DNA from: Actinomycetota bacterium
GTDB taxonomy: Bacteria > Actinomycetota > Acidimicrobiia > Spongiisociales > UBA5794
Reading direction: 5' to 3'
NCBI GenBank assembly: GCA_013151445.1
Contig: JAADIG010000093.1
Location: forward strand, 1 to 32,497
DNA: 32,497 nt
In this document: piece after piece, positions 15,137-23,362 of the stretch
Layout of the letters: every line of letters starts with the position of its first letter
Numbering within the stretch: position 1 is the first letter of the stretch
Position numbers and translations under genes: made by a program
Notes under the pieces: model-generated
What the model saw: only the letters and a program-made list of their open reading frames with translations
Databases searched by the model: none
Told to the model about the DNA's origin: nothing

Positions 15137-16045
15137 TCAGACCTCGCGCTTAATTGCGTGACCACCGAACTGATTTCGCATTGCCGACAGCAGCCGATCT
15201 GCGTACTCGACATCATCACGTGAGCCGATCCGGCGCATCAACGAAAGTGAGATGACCGGAGCAGAAACGTTGAGATCGATCGCTTCGAATACGGTCCACC
15301 GCCCCTCGCCCGAGTCCGGCACGAACGGAGCTATCCCGTCCATGGTCGGGTTCTCCCCGAGCGCAGCCTCGGTGAGCTCCAGCAGCCAGGACCGCACGAC
15401 ACTACCGTGCCCCCAGATTGATGCGATCTGGGCGAGGTCGAAGCCGTACTCATCCTTGGCCTCCATGAGCGCGAAACCCTCGGCGTACGCCTGCATAAGC
15501 CCGTACTCGATACCGTTGTGCACCATCTTGACGTAGTGACCTGCACCCGACGCCCCCGTCCTGCCCCACCCCTTGTCCGGGGCGGGTGCCAACGTCTCGA
15601 ATATCGGACGAAGGTGCTCGACGGTATCTTCGTCTCCACCGATCATCATGGAATACCCCTCGGCGAGACCCCAGACCCCGCCACTGGTCCCGACATCGAC
15701 GAAGTGGTGACCTCGGGTGCGGCATGCCTCGGCGCGACGCAGCGTGTCCTTGTAATTCGAATTGCCGCCGTCGATAACGATGTCGCCCTCGTCGAGAAGT
15801 GGGACAAGGGCATCGATCGTTGAGTCAACCGGAGCGCCGGATGGAACCATGATCCAGAACACTCTGGGTGTCGGGAGCCTATTGGCGAGGTCCTCGAGAG
15901 AATCAGCGCCCTCGGCCCCACGTTCGACAACACCAGCCACTGATTCTGGACTCAGGTCGAATCCAACGACTCGATGGCCTCCCCGCACCAGCCTCTCGGC
16001 CATGTTGGCGCCCATTTTCCCGAGTCCGATCATCCCAATATCCAT
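15137..16045 (-). CDS. gnd: 6-phosphogluconate dehydrogenase, short NAD-type
   Basis: This 302-residue enzyme should oxidise and decarboxylate 6-phosphogluconate to ribulose 5-phosphate in the pentose phosphate pathway. It has the N-terminal Rossmann motif GMIGLGKMGANMAERL, the substrate loop DGGNSNYKDTLRRA, SGGVWGL, and the catalytic-helix motif KMVHNGIEYGLMQAYAEG with its Lys and the nearby Glu. At about 300 residues it is the short form, often NAD-dependent, rather than the 470-residue enzyme. The ATG at 16045 has AAAGGA 7 bases upstream and begins MDIGMIGLG. A frame to 16063 exists but lacks a ribosome binding site. It lies 14 bases after the HAD hydrolase gene. Confidence 0.9.
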   Translation of the reverse strand: MDIGMIGLGKMGANMAERLVRGGHRVVGFDLSPESVAGVVERGAEGADSLEDLANRLPTPRVFWIMVPSGAPVDSTIDALVPLLDEGDIVIDGGNSNYKDTLRRAEACRTRGHHFVDVGTSGGVWGLAEGYSMMIGGDEDTVEHLRPIFETLAPAPDKGWGRTGASGAGHYVKMVHNGIEYGLMQAYAEGFALMEAKDEYGFDLAQIASIWGHGSVVRSWLLELTEAALGENPTMDGIAPFVPDSGEGRWTVFEAIDLNVSAPVISLSLMRRIGSRDDVEYADRLLSAMRNQFGGHAIKREV

Positions 16046-16059
16046 CGTTACATCCTTTG

Positions 16060-16671
16060 TCATATCGCAACTCCAAGGTATCTGAGCGATTCACGCAACT
16101 GGTTGACGTCCTTGAAGTGGACGGGTCGAATCCCGGCGAGATCGGCACATTCAAGATTGAGCTCCCGGTCATCGATGAATGCACATTGCTCGGGACGGTA
16201 CTGCGTGATTTCCACCGCGACCCGGTAAATCTCCTTGTGGGGTTTCGCCATTCCAAGGTAGCTCGAGGAGAGGAACACGGAAAACATGTCGCGAAGCCCG
16301 AACGTCTCGATCCGATAATCGTTCAATTCGCGGGACTCGTTGTTCAAGGTCGCGAGAAGATAGTCGCCCCTGGACGCAAGCTCGCGAGTCAGGGCAAGAG
16401 AGTCGGGCATGGCGACGGATTGACTCTTCATGAACGCAATGAACTCGGCCTGAGAAAAGTCACGCTCGCGGTAGAACACGGTTCGTTCGAGGTATTCGCC
16501 GATCGTCAGATTGCCCTTCTCAAAATCAAGCGCAACGAAGTCATGGCGGTCCTGGAACTCCTCCCAGTCGATACCGAAGGTTTCGCAGGCCAACCGACGC
16601 GAAACCCGATCCCATCCATTGGTAAGCAGGACTCCGCCCACGTCGAAGAACAACACTTTGATATCGGACAT
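16060..16671 (-). CDS. HAD-family hydrolase, IA subfamily
   Basis: This 203-residue cytoplasmic protein has the HAD motifs: motif I LFFDVGGVL with the nucleophile Asp10, motif II around LATLNNES, motif III Lys in LGMAKPHKEIY and motif IV FIDDRELN. The usual second Asp of motif I (DxD) is Gly12, as in the YihX and epoxide-hydrolase N-domain branch of the superfamily. A sugar-phosphate or small phosphoester substrate is likely but not shown. AAAGG precedes the ATG by 8 bases. It is co-directional with the 6-phosphogluconate dehydrogenase gene 14 bases downstream. The 162 bases upstream of it hold nothing I can identify. Confidence 0.82.
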   Translation of the reverse strand: MSDIKVLFFDVGGVLLTNGWDRVSRRLACETFGIDWEEFQDRHDFVALDFEKGNLTIGEYLERTVFYRERDFSQAEFIAFMKSQSVAMPDSLALTRELASRGDYLLATLNNESRELNDYRIETFGLRDMFSVFLSSSYLGMAKPHKEIYRVAVEITQYRPEQCAFIDDRELNLECADLAGIRPVHFKDVNQLRESLRYLGVAI

Positions 16672-16833
16672 TGCGTCTGCCTTTCACGATGGTCGACACG
16701 GGCTGAAGGAACCACGGCCCTCTCGTCTTAACAAGAGTAGGTCCATCAGAGGGATTATCTCCGATGACCAGTGCCGGGACCTGAACCCATCGCCGGGTGT
16801 GTTGCACACCACACCATATTGCGCCAGGTTCGG

Positions 16834-17697
16834 TTACGAGGAAGACCGCTCGGGCACCCGTCGACGGCGGCGGGCGAACTCGGCCGCTGCGATACCAAGA
16901 ACGACGGTGATGAGCCTGCCAGCCCACAGAATCGGCGCATTGGCGATCCCGTTCGTGAACCATGCGGAAATACCGGTAACGAAGCCGATCGGCTTGTACA
17001 ACGCAGACTCGGACGTGAGGTCGAACGATAGCTGCACACCCCAGTAGTACGTGATGAACAGACCCGACGTGACCAGTAGCCAACCGCCGATCCGTTCGAC
17101 ATGCGGGAGGATCTTGCGCATGCGGGTCACAAACACCTGACGAGAAGTCGCCAGCGCAACCGCGATCGCCGTCAACACCAACCCCATGCCTGCGGCGTAG
17201 GCGAGAAACACGGCCCAACCCTCAAGCAAACTCGAGCTTCTCGTCGAAATCCCCACCACAGCGAGGAAGATCGGAAGCGTGCAAGAGATCGATGCGGTAC
17301 CAAACGCAACTCCGAAACCGGCCATCGAGCGGAACGACCTGCCCTTGCCGGCCTTCGTGTTCATCATTCGGGCACTCAGTTTGAATCCTCGAAGTACTGA
17401 GACACCGAGGACGAAGAGTGAAATACCGATGACCAAGGCCACCCAAGGAACGTAGTTGACCAAGCTTTGCAGTCCCGCCGAGACGAGAAGCCCGACGACA
17501 CTGAACAGCACGAAGAACCCGATCGTTACCGATGCTCCGACTCGTAGCCCGGTACCCAGTCCGACCGATGATTCTTCTCCATCGTCACTGCCCAAGAACA
17601 TCGAGACGTAGGCGGGCAGCATCGCAAACCCGCACGGGTTCACGGTGGCCGCCATACCGGCGGCGAAAGCAAATAGAAGGGGAGTAGCAAAAACCAT
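16834..17697 (-). CDS. CcdA-family thiol-disulfide transporter, copy 2
   Basis: This 287-residue paralogue of the protein at 12863-13753 has the same two motifs, NPCGFAMLPAY (Cys22) and SISCTLPIF (Cys139), similar spans and a C-terminal extension with another membrane segment and an Arg-rich end. It is divergent from an ArsR-type metal sensor and mercuric reductase, with 203 bases between. That context suggests a role tied to metal-thiol chemistry, such as reducing thiols damaged by mercury or moving the metal, rather than cytochrome c maturation. The ATG at 17697 was chosen because the first span starts there; its ribosome binding site is weak. The longer frame to 17853 would run through the shared promoter region. 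Confidence 0.85.
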   Translation of the reverse strand: MVFATPLLFAFAAGMAATVNPCGFAMLPAYVSMFLGSDDGEESSVGLGTGLRVGASVTIGFFVLFSVVGLLVSAGLQSLVNYVPWVALVIGISLFVLGVSVLRGFKLSARMMNTKAGKGRSFRSMAGFGVAFGTASISCTLPIFLAVVGISTRSSSLLEGWAVFLAYAAGMGLVLTAIAVALATSRQVFVTRMRKILPHVERIGGWLLVTSGLFITYYWGVQLSFDLTSESALYKPIGFVTGISAWFTNGIANAPILWAGRLITVVLGIAAAEFARRRRRVPERSSS

Positions 17698-17836
17698 GAG
17701 CGACGGAAGTATCCCACAGATCTTGTTCTTAGTGATCGGCTGGCCAGGGGCATACCCCGGCGAGATGCCCTCCGCCCAACCCGGATCACCGGGTACCGGA
17801 CTCATCAGTGGGCACACATACATTTGCTTAATGCGA

Positions 17837-17842
17837 TATAGT
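17837..17842 (+). promoter_or_regulatory. Candidate -10 box of the ArsR-merA unit
   Basis: TATAGT matches the -10 consensus in five of six positions and lies 58 bases before the ArsR start. No good -35 box is found 16 to 19 bases upstream, which is common at promoters that depend on a regulator. I could not find a clear ArsR-type inverted repeat. Confidence 0.3.
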
Positions 17843-17900
17843 GAAGAGAACAACCGTCACCACTGCCCTCCAACTTCGGAGGCTCGTCGACAGGAGACCC

Positions 17901-18260
17901 ATGGGACGCCCAGCCATCATCGAACTCACGCCACGACCACTTCCCGACGACGAGTTGATCGCCCGCATCTTCCGCGGCCTCGGTGATGCGACCCGTGTTC
18001 GCATCCTGCAGTTCCTCATCGAGGGGCCGCGCACACAGAAGGATATCGTCGCCGAAGTAGGGCTATCTCAGGGGCGGGTCTCGCAACATCTGTCCTGTCT
18101 CGTCTGGTGCGGGTACCTCGACAGCGAGCGTGACGGCAGGGTCGTTCAATACAAGATTGCCAACGCACGGGTCGTCGCTCTTCTCGATCTCGGAACGGCA
18201 TTCCTCAATTCAACGAGCGGGGATATCGGGTCATGCCGAACCCTCGCCCAGGAGAACTAG
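17901..18260 (+). CDS. ArsR/SmtB-family metal sensor, CmtR-like
   Basis: This 119-residue winged-helix repressor should release DNA on binding a heavy metal. The core RIFRGLGDATRVRILQFLIEG and the recognition region SQGRVSQHLSCLVWCGYL (residues 56-73) are standard. Cys66 and Cys70 in HLSCLVWCG lie exactly where CmtR of Mycobacterium tuberculosis binds Cd or Pb, and Cys112 in the tail matches its third ligand. Since merA follows 67 bases downstream, the likely signal is Hg(II), as for the ArsR-type MerR of Streptomyces; this is an inference. AGGAG lies 4 bases before the ATG at 17901. The frame upstream to 17841 has no ribosome binding site. Confidence 0.88.
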   Translation: MGRPAIIELTPRPLPDDELIARIFRGLGDATRVRILQFLIEGPRTQKDIVAEVGLSQGRVSQHLSCLVWCGYLDSERDGRVVQYKIANARVVALLDLGTAFLNSTSGDIGSCRTLAQEN

Positions 18261-18327
18261 AAACTCGGAATTATACGGTTAACACAATGCTTGAACACCT
18301 CAGGTTGCATGATGAAGGAGAATTGAC

Positions 18328-19980
18328 ATGAAGAACCGGATCACCCTCGATGTCACCGGTATGACGTGTGACGGTTGCGAGAGCCACGTCGGCGACGCAC
18401 TGAGTTCGGCGGGCCTCGCCGAGGTCACGGTCGACTGGCGTCGCGGAGTTGCATCCGGTACCGACACCGGTTCGTTTGACAAGGAGGCCGCGTCCGCAGC
18501 TCTCGAATCCAGCGCGTACGACATCGTCGCGGTCTCATCGCCACCCCAGCCATCACCCGGCACCGCGACCGAAGTTACCGGAGATGACGGGTATGACCTG
18601 CTCATCCTCGGCTCGGGATCCGCTGCATTCGCCGCCGCGATCAAAGCACGGGACCTCGGCGCCACGGTTGCAATCGTCGAGAGGGGCACCATTGGAGGCA
18701 CGTGCGTCAACATAGGGTGTGTGCCATCAAAGGCGTTGTTGCGCCCGGCGGAGCTCTTCCACGAGTCCGGCCACTCCCCTTTCGTCGGTATCCAAACCTC
18801 GGCAGGCGACGTGGACCTCGCTGGGTTGATCGGGTCCAAGGACGAACTCGTCGGAATGCTCCGCCAGGAGAAATACGCCAAGCTCCTCGACATCTACGAC
18901 ATCCAACTGATCCAGGGAACCGCCCGCTTCACCGGACCGTCTTCCGTGGAAGTCGATGGACGAACCGTGAACGCCAGACGTTTCCTCATCTCCACGGGCG
19001 CCTCCCCGTGGGTGCCACCCATCGCGGGCCTCGACGCAACCAACTACCTGACGTCCACAACCGCCCTCGAACTAACGGATCTTCCGGAAGAGCTCATCGT
19101 CGTTGGGGCCAATGCCATCGGGCTCGAACTCGGGCAGCTCTTCGCCCACCTCGGGACGAAGGTCACCTGGGTAGAGGCACTCGACCGGATTGCCCCATTT
19201 GAGGAACCGGAGATCTCGGGTTTGATGCGCGGCCATCTACGCGACCAGGGTGCGGAGGTGTATGAAAAAGCAACAGCCCAACGCGCAGGGAGGACAGGTG
19301 ACCGTGTGTGGCTTGAAATCGAACTAGGAACGGACACGACACGACTCGAAGCTGACTATCTCCTCATGGCGACAGGACGGCGGGCGAACACCTCCGGCCT
19401 CGGCCTGGACCTCGCCGGCATCGAAACCGACGAACGCGGGGCGGTGATCGTCGACGCAGGCCTGGCGACATCGAATCCGGTGGTGTGGGCAGCAGGTGAC
19501 GTCACCACGACACCCCAGTTCGTCTACGTTGCAGCGGCGTCCGGCAACATCGCCGCGGAGAATGCTCTACGAGGAGCGGGGCGGAAAATCGACTTTCGCA
19601 CGATGCCGAGGGTGACGTTCACGACACCGGCGATTGCGTCGGTCGGACTCACCGAGGCCGCCGCTCGAGATACGGGACTTCCCGTCATGACATCCATCTT
19701 GCCACTGGACGCCGTTCCACGGGCACTCGTGAACCGTGACACGACCGGAGTCGTGAAGCTCGTTGCCAACGAAGAGACCGGTGAACTGCTCGGGGCTCAC
19801 ATTCTCGCCGATGGAGCGGGCGATGTCATCCAAGCCTGCGTCGTGGCAATGAACTACCACGCCACCGTGGACGAAATCGCCGCGATGTTCCACCCATACC
19901 TGACGATGGCAGAGGCGCTCAAACTCGCGGCTCAGACGTTCAACAAGGACGTTGGCACGCTCTCATGCTGCGCCGCATAA
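18328..19980 (+). CDS. merA: Mercuric reductase with N-terminal HMA domain
   Basis: This 550-residue flavoenzyme should reduce Hg(II) to Hg(0) with NADPH in the cytoplasm. Residues 1-70 form a heavy-metal-associated domain with GMTCDGC (Cys14, Cys17) that hands mercury to the core. The core has the FAD motif LLILGSGSAAFAAA, the redox pair in GGTCVNIGCVPSK (Cys126, Cys131), the NADPH-binding GANAIGLELGQ, and FAD motif ATGRRAN/WAAGDVT. The C-terminal LSCCAA supplies the Cys547-Cys548 pair that separates mercuric reductase from dihydrolipoamide dehydrogenase. AAGGAG lies 7 bases before the ATG. It is downstream of the CmtR-like sensor. No merT or merP transport gene is in view. Confidence 0.95.
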   Translation: MKNRITLDVTGMTCDGCESHVGDALSSAGLAEVTVDWRRGVASGTDTGSFDKEAASAALESSAYDIVAVSSPPQPSPGTATEVTGDDGYDLLILGSGSAAFAAAIKARDLGATVAIVERGTIGGTCVNIGCVPSKALLRPAELFHESGHSPFVGIQTSAGDVDLAGLIGSKDELVGMLRQEKYAKLLDIYDIQLIQGTARFTGPSSVEVDGRTVNARRFLISTGASPWVPPIAGLDATNYLTSTTALELTDLPEELIVVGANAIGLELGQLFAHLGTKVTWVEALDRIAPFEEPEISGLMRGHLRDQGAEVYEKATAQRAGRTGDRVWLEIELGTDTTRLEADYLLMATGRRANTSGLGLDLAGIETDERGAVIVDAGLATSNPVVWAAGDVTTTPQFVYVAAASGNIAAENALRGAGRKIDFRTMPRVTFTTPAIASVGLTEAAARDTGLPVMTSILPLDAVPRALVNRDTTGVVKLVANEETGELLGAHILADGAGDVIQACVVAMNYHATVDEIAAMFHPYLTMAEALKLAAQTFNKDVGTLSCCAA

Positions 19981-20002
19981 CACGGCGGGGCACACCGAGG
20001 TT

Positions 20003-20266
20003 CTAACAGGAGCCCGAGCCGACGCCAAACACCTGTAGCCGGGCGAGGTCGTTCTCAGATACGTTGACCTTGCGCACATTTCTCCGGTGAAGGGGATGAG
20101 GTGCCATCCGAACGCGCTCCGCAGCAATCTCGGTCCTGGCGGCCTCGAGCACCCAGCGGGCGGCACCCAGTTCAACAACGTTAGCGGTCGTCCGCGGGAC
20201 GTCCTGGTGCTGCTTGAACGCAACTACCAGCCGTCCGAAAAGTCGCTCGAAACGTTCCGATACCAT
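20003..20266 (-). CDS. Small conserved-looking protein, function unknown
   Basis: This 87-residue protein is predicted to be soluble and basic, with two helices suggested by SERFERLFGRLVVAF and NVVELGAARWVLEAARTEIAAERVRM. It ends in GVGSGSC. No family is recognised. It fills the gap between merA, with which it is convergent (22 bases between stops), and the cupredoxin gene upstream, so it is unlikely to be a shadow frame. No Shine-Dalgarno sequence precedes the ATG at 20266. Instead a good promoter ends six bases before it, so it may be translated from a leaderless mRNA. Confidence 0.55.
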   Translation of the reverse strand: MVSERFERLFGRLVVAFKQHQDVPRTTANVVELGAARWVLEAARTEIAAERVRMAPHPLHRRNVRKVNVSENDLARLQVFGVGSGSC

Positions 20267-20272
20267 GCGACC

Positions 20273-20301
20273 AATTTATCGCGAGTCGGGTGTTGTGTCT
20301 A
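20273..20301 (-). promoter_or_regulatory. Candidate leaderless promoter
   Basis: On the minus strand TAGACA (20301-20296, five of six to TTGACA) and TAAATT (20278-20273, four of six) are separated by exactly 17 bases. The ATG of the 87-residue protein follows after six bases, where transcription should start. Leaderless mRNAs are common in Actinobacteria. Confidence 0.5.
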
Positions 20302-20342
20302 GGGAAAGCATGCTCGCTGTCGAGGTTGCTCGCCTCGCAGCT

Positions 20343-20921
20343 TCAGCCAGCGACGACGACCTGCGTCTTCATACCAGCCTCATAGTGGCCAGGAACGTAG
20401 CAGGCGGCTTCGAGGCGAATCTCGCCGTCGACGGGGAAGGTGTACGTGGTTTCAACCGTTGCTCCGGGGGGGAGGTCGTCCTCTTCGATGACGAGCAATG
20501 CCGCCTCATCCATGGCTTCCATGTCGCCCATGCCGGCCTCGAGGGGACCAACGATCATCAGCTCATGCCCGACGGATCCGTTGTTGGTTACAACAAAACG
20601 GTAGGTTGCCCCAGCGTCGAACGCCGACTGTGACAGTTCTACGGAGAATTCGGTCAGTGTCACCGTGACTTCGATCGGCTCGGCATCCAATGCGACGGGT
20701 TCCGAGACGAGTGCGATGGGTTCCGAAGCGATCTCAGTTGGAGCCTGGGTCACGGCCGTCGTATCGGTTGCGATCTCGACCGAGTCGTCGTTGGCACGAG
20801 GAGCGGCCGTGAACACGTCCGCATCAGGAGATGCACCCCCGCCGCAGGCTGCCAACACGAGCCCGAACACTGACGTGAGAACCACGATTCTGGTGGACTT
20901 GGTGGGTTGACGACCGAACAT
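20343..20921 (-). CDS. Cupredoxin-like lipoprotein
   Basis: This 192-residue protein has a lipoprotein signal with lipobox LAAC (Cys26), an acidic, Thr/Ala-rich spacer (27-85) and a C-terminal cupredoxin domain. The likely type 1 copper ligands are His119 in SVGHELMI, Cys174, His179 and Met184; the last three follow the plastocyanin spacing C-x4-H-x4-M in CYVPGHYEAGM. A short acidic and Met-rich insert (GMGDMEAMDEA) lies between ligands. It should carry electrons or bind copper on the outer face of the membrane. AGGAG stands 9 bases before the ATG. The cytochrome c at 11652-12128 could be a partner, but nothing in the sequence links them. Confidence 0.82.
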   Translation of the reverse strand: MFGRQPTKSTRIVVLTSVFGLVLAACGGGASPDADVFTAAPRANDDSVEIATDTTAVTQAPTEIASEPIALVSEPVALDAEPIEVTVTLTEFSVELSQSAFDAGATYRFVVTNNGSVGHELMIVGPLEAGMGDMEAMDEAALLVIEEDDLPPGATVETTYTFPVDGEIRLEAACYVPGHYEAGMKTQVVVAG

Positions 20922-21116
20922 TCTGGGGAACTCCTTGTGCTGCTGCCCGCCTCATGCGGACTCTGGTTTTTCCTCTCTCATACTCCCATCCGCTCCCGTG
21001 GGCAACGAGGGCAAAAGGTCCTGGCGGACGTAGGCAATTTGGCGCATACCCCATCGGCATAATTGACGCCCGGAAACATTGAAACTCTCGACCCGGTCGC
21101 CTCCTAGGATGGAGTC

Positions 21117-21794
21117 ATGACCGAAACTGAGCCAACCCCGATCCGAGTGGTCATCGTCGATGACCATGCCTTGGTGCGTGAAGGCACCAAGGAACTTCTC
21201 GTGAAACATGACGACATCGATGTCGTCGGTACCGCTGCCGACGGCTTGGAAGCGCTGGAGTTAATCACGACCCTCGTTCCCGATGTCGCCCTTGTCGACA
21301 TTGCGATGCCCCGTCTCAGCGGTATCGAAGTGACCAAACGTGTCAAGGCGAGCCACCCCGAGGTCGCCGTTCTCATCCTCACTGTCCATGACGAAATGGG
21401 ATACGTGCGTGCGCTCATCAACGCAGGCGCAGCCGGGTACTTGTTAAAAGATATCGGCGAGACCGAGCTCCTCGAATCGATCAGAGCGGTCCACGCCGGT
21501 GAATCGGTTCTGCACCCAGCAATACGCCGGGTTGTCTTCGAGAGTCTCTCGACAGATGAAGACGAAACCGAGCAGGAGTGGGAGAACGTCCTCACTGACC
21601 GGGAAATGGATGTTCTCCAACTAGCGGCGCAAGGTCGGTCAAACAAACAGATCGCTAGCGACCTAGATGTCAGCCCGCGCACGGTACAGTCCCACCTCGC
21701 CCACATGTTCGAGAAGCTCGGTGTCGCGTCGCGCACCGAGGCAGTCATCCAGGGACTGCGTAAGGGGCTACTCGACCTGGACGAGCTGGGATGA
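21117..21794 (+). CDS. Response regulator, NarL/LuxR family
   Basis: This 225-residue transcription regulator has a receiver domain with acidic pocket Asp15-Asp16, phosphorylation site Asp61 in LVDIAMP, Thr near ILTVHD and Lys in YLLKDI. A short linker (about 142-158) leads to a LuxR-type helix-turn-helix (LTDREMDVLQLAAQGRSNKQIA...TVQSHLAHMFEKLGV). Its stop overlaps the kinase start as ATGA, so they form a pair. Upstream, TAGGAT lies six bases before the ATG and could be a -10 box of a leaderless mRNA, but the same bases contain AGGA and GGAG, so a normal ribosome binding site is equally possible. The target genes are unknown. Confidence 0.92.
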   Translation: MTETEPTPIRVVIVDDHALVREGTKELLVKHDDIDVVGTAADGLEALELITTLVPDVALVDIAMPRLSGIEVTKRVKASHPEVAVLILTVHDEMGYVRALINAGAAGYLLKDIGETELLESIRAVHAGESVLHPAIRRVVFESLSTDEDETEQEWENVLTDREMDVLQLAAQGRSNKQIASDLDVSPRTVQSHLAHMFEKLGVASRTEAVIQGLRKGLLDLDELG

Positions 21795-23320
21795 ATGTTG
21801 CTGCTCCCCCACGTTCGAAGCTCTCACATCGTCTGCGCGACGCGGCGGCGCGCCGAGTTCGGGAACCGGCCTTCTGGAAGATCCAAGCCGCCGTCGCGGT
21901 AATCAGCGCGGTCCACGTCGCAATGGAGGCGGGCGACATCCCTCTCGGCCCCTGGCAGGACCTCCCCGGTGTGCATCACCTCCCCGTGATCTTGTATCTG
22001 GCACCCGTCGCGTACGCCGCGCTCATGTACGGCTGGGAGGGTGGTGTTCTCACGGGATGGTGGTCCGCGTCGTTGGCCTCAATCAACGTCCCTCTGTGGC
22101 ACCGGTCGAACTACGAGTGGGTGCTGGAGCTCGTCTTCGTAGGGACCGTCGTGGGTATGGGGGTCGTCATGGCTCTACCTGTCGAGCGCGAACGCCAGGA
22201 GCGACGACGAGCCGAAGCTGCCGCGAAACGGTTGGCAATACTCAACGAACTAACCGCAGCAGCCCTCCCTGAACGAACCCCCACCGAGGTGACCGCGGCT
22301 GTGCTGTCGCGATTGGTTGGGTTGATGGAGTTCAAGGATGCAGGTGTGATTCTGTGGCGACGTGACGCATCGGCCCCGGTCGTGGCCATCGCCCATAACG
22401 AGGGAGCAGACATCAGTGCAGTCATCGAAAGGCGTGTTGCTGGTGGCGCCCCACAATCGGGATCTGCCGCCAAGGAATCGCTTCCCATGGTCGAAATCGC
22501 TATCAACACCGACCGGATTACCGGGTGCCTCATCGTCGCAAAGGATGACGAACGCCCACCTGCGTCTATCGATCCCGGGTTTCTGACCACCGTCGGCCAC
22601 CAGCTCGCGGTACGTGTGGAGAACGTCATGTTGCACGAACAGGAGCAAACGATGCTCTCCACCTATGTAAGCCTGGTCACTCAAGCACAGGAGGAAGAAC
22701 GCAGACGCCTCGCTCGTGACCTCCACGACGGGCCGGCACAGCGCCTTGCGATGCTCACCCGAAGCCTCGAAGGTTACGTTCCGCCATCGGCGGGTACGGG
22801 CCGAGACCTTCATCAGGACGCATCGGAGATCTTGGGTGACCTGCGACGTGTCGCCCGTGACCAACGCCCCACACTGCTCGACGACCTCGGACTGGTCCCG
22901 GCTCTCGAGTGGCTGGTCTCAGAACTGCAAGGACGGACCGAACTCGAAGCCAACCTGACGGTGCACGGGTCGACGCGGAGGCTGAGTCCCGAGACAGAGG
23001 TAGCGTTCTACCGAATCGCACAGGAGGCGATGCGCAACACCGAACGGCATGCTCAAGCAACGGCTCTTACGATCACAGTGACGTTTGGTGACGAGGACGT
23101 CACGTTGTGTGCCGTTGACAATGGCACCGGGTTCACGCTGCCACAATCACCTAGCGAGTACATCCCGTCGAAACGACTTGGGTTGATGGGAATGTACGAA
23201 CGCGCTCAGCTCGTCGGCGGATCGCTCGAGATTCGACCGACCCGCGGCGGGGGCACGACCATTGTTGTGACCGCGTCCCATGCACGCGGCGACCTCAGCC
23301 AAGACACACCGGAGTCGTAG
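21791..23320 (+). CDS. Sensor histidine kinase, NarL-type (HisKA_3)
   Basis: This 509-residue kinase should phosphorylate the response regulator encoded just before it. The N-terminus has about four hydrophobic spans (roughly 30-125), a coiled segment rich in Arg and Glu (ERERQERRRAEAAAKRL), then a GAF-like domain (about 150-290) that may sense a ligand or redox state. The dimer helix EEERRRLARDLHDGPAQRL carries phospho-acceptor His312. The ATPase domain shows the N-box QEAMRNTERHA (Asn416), the G1 box CAVDNGTGF and the G2 box LGLMGMYERA. The membrane part has no recognised family name to me; the signal is unknown. The four-base overlap with the regulator gene supports coupled expression. Confidence 0.92.
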   Translation: MNVAAPPRSKLSHRLRDAAARRVREPAFWKIQAAVAVISAVHVAMEAGDIPLGPWQDLPGVHHLPVILYLAPVAYAALMYGWEGGVLTGWWSASLASINVPLWHRSNYEWVLELVFVGTVVGMGVVMALPVERERQERRRAEAAAKRLAILNELTAAALPERTPTEVTAAVLSRLVGLMEFKDAGVILWRRDASAPVVAIAHNEGADISAVIERRVAGGAPQSGSAAKESLPMVEIAINTDRITGCLIVAKDDERPPASIDPGFLTTVGHQLAVRVENVMLHEQEQTMLSTYVSLVTQAQEEERRRLARDLHDGPAQRLAMLTRSLEGYVPPSAGTGRDLHQDASEILGDLRRVARDQRPTLLDDLGLVPALEWLVSELQGRTELEANLTVHGSTRRLSPETEVAFYRIAQEAMRNTERHAQATALTITVTFGDEDVTLCAVDNGTGFTLPQSPSEYIPSKRLGLMGMYERAQLVGGSLEIRPTRGGGTTIVVTASHARGDLSQDTPES

Positions 23321-23362
23321 TAGCCCTCTCACCGCCCCGACATTGAGACGGGCGTGGATCAC

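Noticed and set aside
15868-16731. Plus-strand open frame of 287 codons opposite gnd and the HAD gene
   Set aside because: Antisense to two conserved genes with clear motifs; no start signal.
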